64,000 nt of DNA from DASSTY01 sp035760645 (lineage in GTDB: Bacteria; Gemmatimonadota; Gemmatimonadetes; Gemmatimonadales; GWC2-71-9). The notes below the pieces were generated by a model that ran no database searches, was not told the DNA's origin, and worked only from the letters and a program-made list of their open reading frames with translations. Numbering within the stretch: the first letter of the stretch is position 1; the number at the start of each line of letters is the position of its first letter. Both the position numbers and the translations under genes were made by a program. Of the stretch, positions 11,165 through 19,250 are shown in pieces. The stretch lies in contig DASTSO010000130.1 in NCBI GenBank assembly GCA_035760645.1, forward strand, positions 30,614 through 94,613. Reading direction: 5' to 3'.

Positions 11165-11636
11165 GGCGGCGCTCCTGCTGGGGACCGAACGAGGGTCAAC
11201 TGCCGTAACGGGCCAATCTTAACGGGCACGGCGGGGTGGGAAAAGCCGGCGGGCGAGCGCGGGCCGGCGGGACGGCGGTCGGCTGCGGCGACAGTGCCGG
11301 GAACGGGCGTCAGCAGGAGGGCGGGCGCGGCGGAAATGCGGCGCGGGCTCAGTTGCGCGCGCGCCACATCGGGGGCGCGGGTGCGGCGCTTTGTGCCCCC
11401 CGGCGGCGGCCGGTCATGCGTCACAATTGACAATGGGTTGGACACACGGCACTTACGTCCGACCGGCCAGAAACTTTCCACACACGCTTTCGCGACGCCT
11501 GCGGCACGAGGTTCGCGCAGGGTGCCGCCAGCAGCACGCACTCCCTGGCATTCGTGCTCCCGTGGTTTCCCGCTCGCAGGCGGACGCGTGGCCTCCGCCG
11601 CCGACGCCCAGGACATCGTGACGAAGGGGGTTTCCG
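11165..11636. other. 472-bp divergent intergenic region between speA and an unknown gene
   Basis: No convincing gene was found. On the minus strand a TAAGAT -10-like box (about 11217-11222) with a weak TTTTCC 17 bp upstream may serve speA; GCCCGTTA is repeated beside it. On the plus strand a perfect TTGACA lies at 11427-11432, but its -10 is poor. This would leave a leader of about 180 nt before the gene at 11637. No known riboswitch or tRNA pattern was recognised. Confidence 0.5.
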
Positions 11637-12365
11637 ATGGTTGCTCCCAGTCTGATCAATAGCCGCCGCTTCCCACCGGCGCTCCGCCCCCGGCTCCAGG
11701 TCGCCTATGCGCGCGCCTGGGAGGCGCTCGCCGAGACCCACTGCGCCGAGGCGGTGCGGTTCGTCCGCCTCGTCGCCGCGCACCTGCCGGCCGACGAGGC
11801 ACTCCAGCGCTACTTCCGCGAGGTCGGCGTCCCGTCGCCGATGCAGGAATCGGTGCGGGCCCGCGCGGTCATCGCGCTCGAGGAGGAGCTCGAGGCCGCG
11901 GCCGAGCGCGCCGCGTCGAGCCCCGCCGCGACGGCCGCGCCGGTACTCGACGCCTGGGCCCTGCTGCGGCCCGAGCAGCTGGTCGAGGCCGTCAAGCGCC
12001 GCGCCCAGCTGGTCGAGGAGACCAATCTCGCCTGCCAGCTCGCCGCCTCGCTCGCCGACGAGGCCGTCTGCGTGGCGCACGTGCGCAACGCGATCGCGGT
12101 GGCGCGGGCGCTGAGCGAGGCGCTCCCGCTCAACGAGGCGATCATGCACTACATCCGCGCCTTCGACCTCCCGATGGTCGAGTCGCAGCTCGTCTTCCAG
12201 CGCGCCCTCGCGCAGCTGGCCGAGCGGCACCCGATCCTCGCGCCCCCGCGCCGCGCCGCCGAGCGCGCCACGGAGCGCGCCGTCGAGGCGATCCTCGAGC
12301 CCACCCCCCGCTCCCGGCCGACGCCGCTGCCCACGCCGGCCTACGGACTCCGGGCGATCGGCTGA
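11637..12365 (+). CDS. uncharacterised all-helical protein
   Basis: 242 aa, not recognised. It has no signal peptide or membrane segment. Almost the whole chain is predicted to be amphipathic helix, rich in Ala, Glu and Arg, in hairpin-like blocks (about residues 15-60, 65-90, 100-150 and 155-200). A Pro/Arg-rich tail of about 30 residues follows. Cysteines occur singly (CAEAV, NLACQL, DEAVCVA) with no metal motif. GAAGGGGG precedes the ATG. It stands alone, between a long upstream gap and a GNRA-loop hairpin terminator. Clean codon-position GC bias and a good ribosome binding site support a real gene. Confidence 0.75.
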   Translation: MVAPSLINSRRFPPALRPRLQVAYARAWEALAETHCAEAVRFVRLVAAHLPADEALQRYFREVGVPSPMQESVRARAVIALEEELEAAAERAASSPAATAAPVLDAWALLRPEQLVEAVKRRAQLVEETNLACQLAASLADEAVCVAHVRNAIAVARALSEALPLNEAIMHYIRAFDLPMVESQLVFQRALAQLAERHPILAPPRRAAERATERAVEAILEPTPRSRPTPLPTPAYGLRAIG

Positions 12366-12388
12366 CCGATCGATCCGGTGTTCCCCCG

Positions 12389-12416
12389 CACGAGCCCCGG
12401 GCAACCGGGGCTCGTG
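12389..12416 (+). terminator. 12-bp hairpin with GCAA tetraloop
   Basis: CACGAGCCCCGG, loop GCAA, then CCGGGGCTCGTG. A GNRA loop closes a perfect stem 23 bp after the stop at 12365. Only a weak T-rich tail (TCGTTAGGTTACC) follows. Confidence 0.7.
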
Positions 12417-12459
12417 TCGTTAGGTTACCTTGGAACCTTCGTCCCGTCCGGGAGGCGGC

Positions 12460-13542
12460 ATGAGCTGGAGCTACCGGATTGCCCGGGTGGCGGGCACCGA
12501 CGTCAAGCTGCACGTCACCTTCCTGGCCTTTCTCGCCTGGCTGGGCTGGGTGGCCTACCTCGAGGGCGGCGCGGGCGCGGCGCTGGGGACGGTGGGCTTC
12601 CTCCTCGCGCTCTTCTTCTGCGTCCTGCTGCACGAGTTCGGGCACATCCTGATGGCGCGCCGCTTCGACGTGCGCACGCCGGACGTGATCCTCCTGCCGA
12701 TCGGCGGCATCGCGCGGCTCGAGCGGATCCCCGAGCGGCCGCGCGAGGAGCTGCTGGTGGCGCTCGCCGGCCCCGCCGTGACGCTCGCGATCGCCGCGGG
12801 GCTCTACCTCACCGCCCTCGCGCAGGGCCACCGGCCCGCGCTCCTGCCGCTCAGCCTCGAGGCGCCGCCGGTCGTGCGGCTCTGCCAGTTCAACGTGCTG
12901 CTCCTGCTCTTCAATCTCCTCCCCGCGTTCCCGATGGACGGCGGCCGCGTGCTGCGCGCCCTGCTCGCGATGCGGATGGGGCTGCCGCGTGCCACCCGCT
13001 CGGCGGCGGCCATCGGCCAGTTCCTCGCCTTCGCGATGGGCTTCTACGCGATCTTCAGCCAGTCGTGGCTGCTCGCGGTGATCGCCTTCTTCATCTTCCT
13101 CGGCGCCGGGGCCGAGGCGAGCGCGGTGCAGGAGCGGGTCGTCGGCCACGGCCTCGGCGCGACGCAGATGATGGTGACGCAGTTCCGCACCCTCCCGATC
13201 CACGCCACGCTCACCGACGCCGTCGAGCTCCTCCTCGCGGGCGAGCAGCGGGAGTTTCCCGTGCTCGACAACGAGGGCCGCGTCGAGGGACTGCTCACGC
13301 GCGACCACCTCATCCACGGCCTCTCGCGCTACGGCCCCGGGGGCGCCGTGCGCGACGTGATGCACCAGCGCCCGCCGCACGTCGCCCCCGGGGCGTCCTT
13401 CGAGGAGGCCCTCGGCCGCCTGCGCGCGAGCGGCCTCCCCGCCCTGCCCGTCATCGACGCCGGCGGCCGGCTCGTCGGCCTCATCACGGTGGACAACATC
13501 TCCGACCTGCTGCTCGTGCGCCGCGCGGTGGGACAGGCGTGA
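12460..13542 (+). CDS. M50 site-2-type membrane metalloprotease with CBS pair
   Basis: 360 aa. Several membrane helices carry the zinc site: H58-E59-F-G-H62 in a hydrophobic helix and FPMDGGRV with D160. This is the layout of intramembrane-cleaving S2P proteases of the SpoIVFB/Rip3-like group. Residues about 230-355 form a CBS-domain pair (REFPVLDNEGRVEGLLTRD and GLPALPVIDAGGRLVGLITVD), which usually senses adenine nucleotides. ATG at 12460 has GGGAGG just upstream and is preferred over an in-frame TTG 30 bp earlier. The substrate, often an anti-sigma factor or pro-sigma, is not identifiable here. Confidence 0.92.
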   Translation: MSWSYRIARVAGTDVKLHVTFLAFLAWLGWVAYLEGGAGAALGTVGFLLALFFCVLLHEFGHILMARRFDVRTPDVILLPIGGIARLERIPERPREELLVALAGPAVTLAIAAGLYLTALAQGHRPALLPLSLEAPPVVRLCQFNVLLLLFNLLPAFPMDGGRVLRALLAMRMGLPRATRSAAAIGQFLAFAMGFYAIFSQSWLLAVIAFFIFLGAGAEASAVQERVVGHGLGATQMMVTQFRTLPIHATLTDAVELLLAGEQREFPVLDNEGRVEGLLTRDHLIHGLSRYGPGGAVRDVMHQRPPHVAPGASFEEALGRLRASGLPALPVIDAGGRLVGLITVDNISDLLLVRRAVGQA

Positions 13543-13564
13543 ACGAGCCGCCCGGCGGCGCCGC

Positions 13565-15550
13565 TCAGCGCGGCCAGCGGTTGTTGGACCGGTCCGCGTC
13601 GGGCAGCGCCTCGCGCGGGTCCACGACGACGCGCGTGACGCTCTTGCCGCGGACGCGGTAGTCGAAGCGCGGGCCCTGCAGCCAGGCTTCGACCGGGAGC
13701 CGCACGCGGGCGGTCGAGCCGTCGCCGTAGGTGAGCTCGAGCTCGACCGGCATCACCATCGCGCCGAGGCTCGCGAGGTGGACGATCGCGCCGTCCTTCC
13801 CGTTGTCCACGCCCTCGACCGCCTGGTCGAGCCGGTCGGTGTCGACGACCCAGCTCCGCCAGAACCAGTCGAGGTCCATCCCCGCCACGTCCCGCATGTG
13901 GCGGATGAAGTCGGCCGGCGTCGGGTGCTTGAACGCCCAGGTACGGATATAGGAGCGGAAGGCCTGGTCGAAGCGCTCGGGCCCCAGCACCTCGTTGCGG
14001 AGCAGCGTCAGCATGAGCGCGGGCTTCTGGTAGCCGACCCAGAAGAGATCGCGCACCGCGGTCGGCTGGGTCAGCAGCGGCTGCTCGCGCCCCTGCAGCG
14101 CGTGCTGGGGATAGAGATGCAGCGGGATCGCCTCGACGGTGTCGCCGTAGCGCTGGCCGCGGAAGTAGCGCGCCGCGTTGCCGTAGTCGATGAAGGTGTT
14201 GAACCCCTCGTCCATCCACGGGTAGAGCCGCTCGTTGCTGCCGACGATCATCGGGAACCAGGTGTGGCCGAGCTCGTGGGCCAGCACCCACTGGAGCTCG
14301 GTGCGCGAGGGGCCCGCGGGGTCGAAGGTGATCATCGGGTACTCCATCCCCTCGATCGGCCCCTCGACGCTCGTGATGTGCGGGTAGGGGTAGCGCAGCC
14401 ACTGCTCGCTGTAGTACTTGAGCGCCTCGCGCGTCATCCGGTTGGCCTCGGTCCAGCGCGTGGCCGAGGGCCGGTAGAGCGTGTGGACGAGGATGCGGTC
14501 GTAGGCGCTGGCGTCCCAGCGGAAGTTGGGCGCCGCGGCCCAGGCGAAGTCGCGCACGCTGTCGGCGCTGAAGCGCCAGGTGAGCGTGCCGTCGGTCTTC
14601 GGGCGCGTCACCGGGCGGCCCGCTTCGCCCGCCGCGATGATCGCCACGACGGTGTCCGAGGTGCGGGCGCGCTCGAGCCGGGCCCGCTGCGTGGGGGTGA
14701 GCACCTCCGCGGGGTTGAGGAGCGTGCCGGTGGCGCCCACGACGTAGCTCGCCGGCACCGTGAGCGACACGTCGAAGCGGCCGTACTCGAGGTAGAACTC
14801 CCCGGCGCCGATGTAGGGCTCGTGGTTCCAGCCGCGCACGTCGTCGTAGACGGCGACGCGCGGATACCACTGGCCCAGCTCGTAGAGCGGGCCGTCGTGG
14901 CCCATGCGGCCCGCCCCGTAGGGCGGCACCTTGAAGCGCCAGGCGTAGTCGAGGTCGAGCACGGCGCCGGGGGCGAGCGGCTTCGGCAGGTCCACCCGCA
15001 TCGTGGTGCCGTAGACGGTGCGCGCGAGATCGCGCCCGCCGCTCTGGAGCCGCTCGAGCACCAGCCCGCCGCGGAAGCCCTGGCAGGAGAAGTCGAAGGC
15101 GGAGCTCAGGAAGACGAGCGGCGGCTGGTCGAGCTGCGCCGTGACGCTGTTGGGCGCGCAGATGTTCTGCTCGATGTGCATCCAGAGATAGAAGAGCGAG
15201 TCGGGCGAGTTGTTCGTGTACCGGAGCAGCGCGTGTCCGTGCAGCTCGTTCGTCGCGGGGTCGAGGGTGGCGTCGATCCGGTAGTCGGCGCGCTGCTGCC
15301 AGTAGTGCGGGCCGGGCCGGCCGCCGCCGGTGCGGTAGACGTTGGGCGCGGGGAGTTCGAGCGGCCGGAACGGCGAGCGCGCCGTGGCTCCCGTATCCGT
15401 GGTCGCCGAACCGGACGGCGTGCCGGCGACGTCCGGCGTCTGCGCCCCGAGCCCGGGCGCACCGCAGAGGAGGATCGCACCGGCGGCGAGGAGGCGTCCG
15501 GCGCGGAACCGCCGCGAACGCCCGGGGGTACGAAGGGAGCACAGGGCCAT
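13565..15550 (-). CDS. exported M1-family aminopeptidase-like metalloprotease
   Basis: 661 aa with a Sec signal peptide ending near GAPGLGAQ. A beta-rich N-terminal domain precedes a gluzincin catalytic domain. The zinc site is HELGH (first His near residue 424) followed 18 residues later by the Glu of WMDEGFNTF. The exopeptidase GAMEN-like motif is GMEYP. A C-terminal beta domain follows. It probably degrades peptides outside the cytoplasm. It converges with the S2P gene (22 bp apart) and diverges from the SRPBCC-epimerase gene. Confidence 0.9.
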   Translation of the reverse strand: MALCSLRTPGRSRRFRAGRLLAAGAILLCGAPGLGAQTPDVAGTPSGSATTDTGATARSPFRPLELPAPNVYRTGGGRPGPHYWQQRADYRIDATLDPATNELHGHALLRYTNNSPDSLFYLWMHIEQNICAPNSVTAQLDQPPLVFLSSAFDFSCQGFRGGLVLERLQSGGRDLARTVYGTTMRVDLPKPLAPGAVLDLDYAWRFKVPPYGAGRMGHDGPLYELGQWYPRVAVYDDVRGWNHEPYIGAGEFYLEYGRFDVSLTVPASYVVGATGTLLNPAEVLTPTQRARLERARTSDTVVAIIAAGEAGRPVTRPKTDGTLTWRFSADSVRDFAWAAAPNFRWDASAYDRILVHTLYRPSATRWTEANRMTREALKYYSEQWLRYPYPHITSVEGPIEGMEYPMITFDPAGPSRTELQWVLAHELGHTWFPMIVGSNERLYPWMDEGFNTFIDYGNAARYFRGQRYGDTVEAIPLHLYPQHALQGREQPLLTQPTAVRDLFWVGYQKPALMLTLLRNEVLGPERFDQAFRSYIRTWAFKHPTPADFIRHMRDVAGMDLDWFWRSWVVDTDRLDQAVEGVDNGKDGAIVHLASLGAMVMPVELELTYGDGSTARVRLPVEAWLQGPRFDYRVRGKSVTRVVVDPREALPDADRSNNRWPR

Positions 15551-15709
15551 GCTGGACTCCGGCGATGGGGACGAACGTGGCGCGGGCGAGCGGAACCGGC
15601 GGACGGGTTCCGACGTGTTCCAACGTGCGCGCCGCCGGCGAGACCCGCAAGACGCCCCGCACGACGCGGGCCCCTACCGGACGCGGCCGGTCGGGGCGAT
15701 TCTCGTGTC

Positions 15710-17101
15710 ATGACGCTGCACGTGGTCGAGCACACCACGCCCCTGCCCGCCGACGCGGACACGGTGTTCGCGTGGCACCTGCGCCCCGGCGCGCTCGAGC
15801 GGCTCACGCCGCCCTGGGAGCGCGTCCGCGTCGCGGCGCGCGATCCGCGCGGAATCGTCGAGGGGGCCCGCGTGGAACTGCGCGTGGGTCCCGGGCCGTT
15901 CGCACTCCCCTGGGCGGTGCGGCACGAGGGCATCGTCCCCGGCCGTGGCTTCCGCGACGTCCAGGTCGCGGGCCCGTTCGCGCGGTGGGTGCACCACCAC
16001 GTCATCACTCCCGAGGGCGACGGCGCGCGGCTCACCGAGCGCATCGAGTTCGCCCCGCCCCTGGGCGCGGCGGGTGATCTCGCGGCGCCCCTCATCCGGC
16101 GACGGCTCGAGCGGATGCTCGCCTATCGGGGCGCGACGCTCCGGGCCGATCTCGCCGCGCATGCGCGCGCCGCCCGGCAGCGCGGCGACGAGCGGCCGCT
16201 CCACCTCGTCGTGACCGGTGCGAGCGGGCTGGTCGGCTCCGTGCTGGTCCCCTTCCTCACCACGGGAGGTCACCGGGTCACCCGGCTCGTGCGCCGGACG
16301 CCGGGCCCCGGCGAGGCGCGCTGGGACCCCGCGCGAGGCACGATCGACGCCGCCGCACTCGAGGGCGTGGACGCCGTGATCCACCTCGCCGGCGAGAACC
16401 TCGCGGGTGGCCGCTGGACCGAGGCGCGGAAGCGGCGCCTCGTCGAGAGCCGCACCCGGAGCACCCGGCTGCTCGCCGAGGCGCTCGCGCGCCTCGCGCA
16501 GCCGCCGGCCGCCCTCGTGTCGGTCTCCGCCGTCGGCATCTACGGCGACCGCGGTGACGAGCCCCTCGACGAGACGAGCGCCCCGGGCGCCGATTTCCTC
16601 GCCCGGCTCGCGCTGGCGTGGGAAGCGGCGGCCGCGCCGGCGGCGGAGGCGGGGATCCGCGTCGTGCACCCGCGCCTCGGCGTCGTGCTGACACCCGCGG
16701 GCGGCGCGCTGGCGAAGTTGCTCCTCCCCTTCCGGCTCGGCGCGGGCGGCCGCCTCGGCGACGGCCGGCAGTGGATGAGCTGTCTCTCGATCGACGACGC
16801 GATCGGCATCCTCTACGAGGCGGCCGCCGGCGCGGCGCTCGCGGGGCCGGTCTGCGCCGTCGCCCCCGCGCCGCTCACCAACGCCGAGTTCACCCGCGCG
16901 CTGGCCCGCACGCTGCACCGCCCCGCGCTCCTGCCCGTGCCGGCGACCGCGCTCCGCCTCGCCCTGGGCGAGCTGGCCGACGCCGCCCTGCTCGCGAGCC
17001 AGCGCGTCCTGCCCCACGCCCTCGCGGCCGCCGGCTATCCGTTCCGCCACCCGACCGTCCCGGCGGCGCTCGCCCACGTGCTGGGGACCCGGACCGACTG
17101 A
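15710..17101 (+). CDS. SRPBCC domain fused to TIGR01777-type NAD(P)-dependent epimerase
   Basis: 463 aa in two domains. Residues 1-155 look like an SRPBCC/coenzyme Q-binding-type lipid pocket (VEHTTPLPADADTVFAWHLRPG, then RWVHHHVITPEGDGARLTERIEF). From about residue 165 there is a Rossmann SDR of the YfcH/SDR39U1 family: TGASGLVGSVLVPFL (about 170-175 glycine motif), HLAGENLAGGRWT and SVSAVGIYGDRG. The DUF1731 tail FRHPTVPAALAHVLG completes it. The fusion suggests binding and oxidoreduction of a hydrophobic substrate; the reaction is unknown. It probably heads the run leading into queC, although queC also seems to have its own promoter. Confidence 0.9.
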   Translation: MTLHVVEHTTPLPADADTVFAWHLRPGALERLTPPWERVRVAARDPRGIVEGARVELRVGPGPFALPWAVRHEGIVPGRGFRDVQVAGPFARWVHHHVITPEGDGARLTERIEFAPPLGAAGDLAAPLIRRRLERMLAYRGATLRADLAAHARAARQRGDERPLHLVVTGASGLVGSVLVPFLTTGGHRVTRLVRRTPGPGEARWDPARGTIDAAALEGVDAVIHLAGENLAGGRWTEARKRRLVESRTRSTRLLAEALARLAQPPAALVSVSAVGIYGDRGDEPLDETSAPGADFLARLALAWEAAAAPAAEAGIRVVHPRLGVVLTPAGGALAKLLLPFRLGAGGRLGDGRQWMSCLSIDDAIGILYEAAAGAALAGPVCAVAPAPLTNAEFTRALARTLHRPALLPVPATALRLALGELADAALLASQRVLPHALAAAGYPFRHPTVPAALAHVLGTRTD

Positions 17102-17120
17102 CAGCGCCGGTCCCGGCGTC

Positions 17121-17126
17121 TATCTT
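17121..17126 (+). promoter_or_regulatory. TATCTT box 8 nt before queC ATG (leaderless-type)
   Basis: TATCTT ends 8 nt before the ATG at 17135, with no Shine-Dalgarno sequence between. A -10 element in this position would place transcription start at or next to the A of ATG. Confidence 0.45.
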
Positions 17127-17134
17127 CCGGGGCC

Positions 17135-17914
17135 ATGGCGTCTCCCAGGACCACACCCCCTCCCGCGCTGCACCCGCCCGCCCGGCCGCGGGCCGTGCTC
17201 CTCCTCTCGGGCGGCCTCGACAGCGCCACCACGGGCGCGATCGCGCGCGCGGAGGGCTACCAGCTCTACGCGATGAGCTTCCGCTACGGCCAGCGCCACG
17301 CCGTGGAGCTCGAGCGCGCGACCGCCGTCGCCGCGTGGCTCGGCGTCGCGCGGCACCAGGTGGTGACGATCGACCTCCGCGCCTTCGGCGGCTCCGCGCT
17401 CACCGACGGCATCGCCGTGCCGAAGGACCGCGACGCGGCGGCGATCGCCGCGGCGACGGGCGCCGGCGCGGTCCCCGTCACCTACGTCCCCGCGCGCAAC
17501 ACGATCTTCCTGAGCTACGCTCTGGGCTGGGCCGAGGTGCTGGGCGCGCGCGACGTCTTCGTCGGCGCCAATGCGCTCGACTACAGCGGCTATCCCGACT
17601 GCCGGCCCGCGTTCCTCCAGGCCTTCGAGCGGACGGCGAACCTCGGCACGAAGGCGGGCGCCGAGGCGCTCGCCGCGACCGGCGAGCCGTGGTTCCGCAT
17701 CCGCGCGCCGCTCGTCGACCTGTCGAAGGCCGAGATCATCCGCCGCGGGACCGCGCTCGGCCTCGACTACGCCCTCACCCTCTCCTGCTACGACCCCGCG
17801 CCCGACGGCGCCGCCTGCGGCGCGTGCGACAGCTGCCGGCTGCGCGCCCGCGGCTTCCGCGAGGCGGGCGTGGCCGATCCGACGCCCTACCAGGCCGGCG
17901 CGGTGCGCGCATGA
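17135..17914 (+). CDS. queC: 7-cyano-7-deazaguanine synthase (QueC)
   Basis: 259 aa ATP-dependent enzyme converting 7-carboxy-7-deazaguanine to preQ0. The PP-loop is LLLSGGLDSATT (S25-S30). The structural zinc site is C218-x9-C228-x2-C231-x2-C234 near the C-terminus. The N-terminus carries about 20 extra Pro-rich residues. The stop overlaps the queE start (ATGA), so the two are translationally coupled. Product flows to QueF (4511-4903). Confidence 0.96.
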   Translation: MASPRTTPPPALHPPARPRAVLLLSGGLDSATTGAIARAEGYQLYAMSFRYGQRHAVELERATAVAAWLGVARHQVVTIDLRAFGGSALTDGIAVPKDRDAAAIAAATGAGAVPVTYVPARNTIFLSYALGWAEVLGARDVFVGANALDYSGYPDCRPAFLQAFERTANLGTKAGAEALAATGEPWFRIRAPLVDLSKAEIIRRGTALGLDYALTLSCYDPAPDGAACGACDSCRLRARGFREAGVADPTPYQAGAVRA

Positions 17915-18603
17915 GCTACGCGGTCAAGGAGCTCTTCTACACCCTGCAGGGCGAGGGCGCGAACGCCGGCCGCGCCGCCGTCTTCTGCCGCTTCGCCGGA
18001 TGCAATCTCTGGACGGGGCGCGAGGCGGACCGCGCGAGGGCCGTGTGCACCTTCTGCGACACCGACTTCGTCGGCACCGACGGCCCGGGCGGCGGGCGGT
18101 TCGCCACCGCGGCCGGGCTCGCGGCCGCGGTGCGGCGGACGTGGGATGCGGGAGCGGTGGGAACGTCGGACGCCGTGAGCCGCCCCGCCGCGGCCGACGA
18201 CGTCCGCCCGCTCGTCGTCTGCACGGGCGGCGAGCCGCTCCTGCAGGTGGACGCGGCGCTCATCGACGCCCTCCACGCCGAGGGGTTCGCGATCGCCGTC
18301 GAGACCAACGGCACCCGGCGCGCGCCCGCGGGGCTCGACTGGATCTGCGTGAGCCCCAAGGCCGGCGCCCCGCTCGTGCAGACCTCGGGCGACGAGCTCA
18401 AGCTCGTCTTCCCGCAGCGCGAGCCGACGGCGCAGCCCGAGCGCTTCGCCGGGCTCGCCTTCACGCACTTCTTCCTGCAGCCGATGGACGTCGCCGACCC
18501 GGTGGAGCGCGAGCGGCACCGCCAGGCGGCGGTCGCCTACTGCCTCGCGCACCCGCGCTGGCGGCTCAGTCTGCAGACGCATAAGCTACTGGGCATTCCC
18601 TGA
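17911..18603 (+). CDS. queE: 7-carboxy-7-deazaguanine synthase (QueE), radical SAM
   Basis: 230 aa radical SAM enzyme turning 6-carboxytetrahydropterin into 7-carboxy-7-deazaguanine. The 4Fe-4S ligands are C31, C46 and C49, the C-x14-C-x2-C spacing of one QueE subfamily. FYTLQGEG near the N-terminus, CTGGEPLLQ and ETNG are further family motifs. It overlaps queC by 4 bp. No queD, which would supply the substrate, lies in the window. Confidence 0.95.
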   Translation: MSYAVKELFYTLQGEGANAGRAAVFCRFAGCNLWTGREADRARAVCTFCDTDFVGTDGPGGGRFATAAGLAAAVRRTWDAGAVGTSDAVSRPAAADDVRPLVVCTGGEPLLQVDAALIDALHAEGFAIAVETNGTRRAPAGLDWICVSPKAGAPLVQTSGDELKLVFPQREPTAQPERFAGLAFTHFFLQPMDVADPVERERHRQAAVAYCLAHPRWRLSLQTHKLLGIP

Positions 18604-18632
18604 CGTCCTTCCGCCTCTCCGCCCCCAGGTCC

Positions 18633-19250
18633 ATGCACGGCTACTCCGACCGGATCAATCACGCCCTGGCCTTCGCCGCCAAGCACTACGGCGCGAAGGC
18701 GCCCACGGGGCTCGCCTTCGGCTACATGGTGCACCCCGCCGGCATGGCGCTCTATCTCACGCGCCACGAGTGCGAGGAGGCGACGATCGTGGCGGGCATC
18801 GTCCACCACGTGCTCGAGGAGGCGGACGGCCGGCGCCGCCGGGAGCTGGAGGAGAAGGTCGGGGAGAAGTTCGGTCCCGTCGTGCTCGCGATCGCGCGGG
18901 ACGCGATCGAGCCGCGCTACGACGAGCGTGGAGCCGAGCGGCCCTGGCGCGTCTACAAGCAGGATTACCTGCTCAACCTCGCCGTGGCCGAGCCGCGCGC
19001 GCTCGACATCTGCGTGGCGGACGAGATCCAGGTGGCGGGCACGACGCTCACCGCCCTCCGGCGACTCGGCACCGAGTACCTCTCGACCGTCGCGCGCGCC
19101 TCGTCGGAGCAGACGATCTGGTGGTACCGCTCGCTGCTGGAGATCCTGGCCGCGCGGGCGGAGTGGCCGCACCGCGCCATGCTCGACGACCTGCGGCACA
19201 TGAGCGCCGAGCTCGTGCGCCGGCTGCGCCAGAACGAAGAGGAGGTGTGA
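18633..19250 (+). CDS. RelA/SpoT-hydrolase-like HD protein with altered HD pair
   Basis: 205 aa. Residues 1-150 resemble the (p)ppGpp hydrolase domain of RSH and small alarmone hydrolases: YMVHPAGMALYL with H34, then the core GIVHHVLEEAD, then CVADEIQVAG with D130. The canonical HDxxED reads H58-H59-V-L-E62-E63, so the metal-binding Asp is His, while the downstream Asp is kept. No synthetase or TGS domain is present. It may be an alarmone/nucleotide hydrolase with changed metal ligands or a non-catalytic relative. It lies 29 bp after queE and overlaps the 5'-nucleotidase start (TGATG). Confidence 0.75.
   Translation: MHGYSDRINHALAFAAKHYGAKAPTGLAFGYMVHPAGMALYLTRHECEEATIVAGIVHHVLEEADGRRRRELEEKVGEKFGPVVLAIARDAIEPRYDERGAERPWRVYKQDYLLNLAVAEPRALDICVADEIQVAGTTLTALRRLGTEYLSTVARASSEQTIWWYRSLLEILAARAEWPHRAMLDDLRHMSAELVRRLRQNEEEV

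Noticed and set aside
11427..11432. TTGACA as a firm promoter for the gene at 11637
   Set aside because: No acceptable -10 at 16-18 bp; only mentioned inside the intergenic entry.
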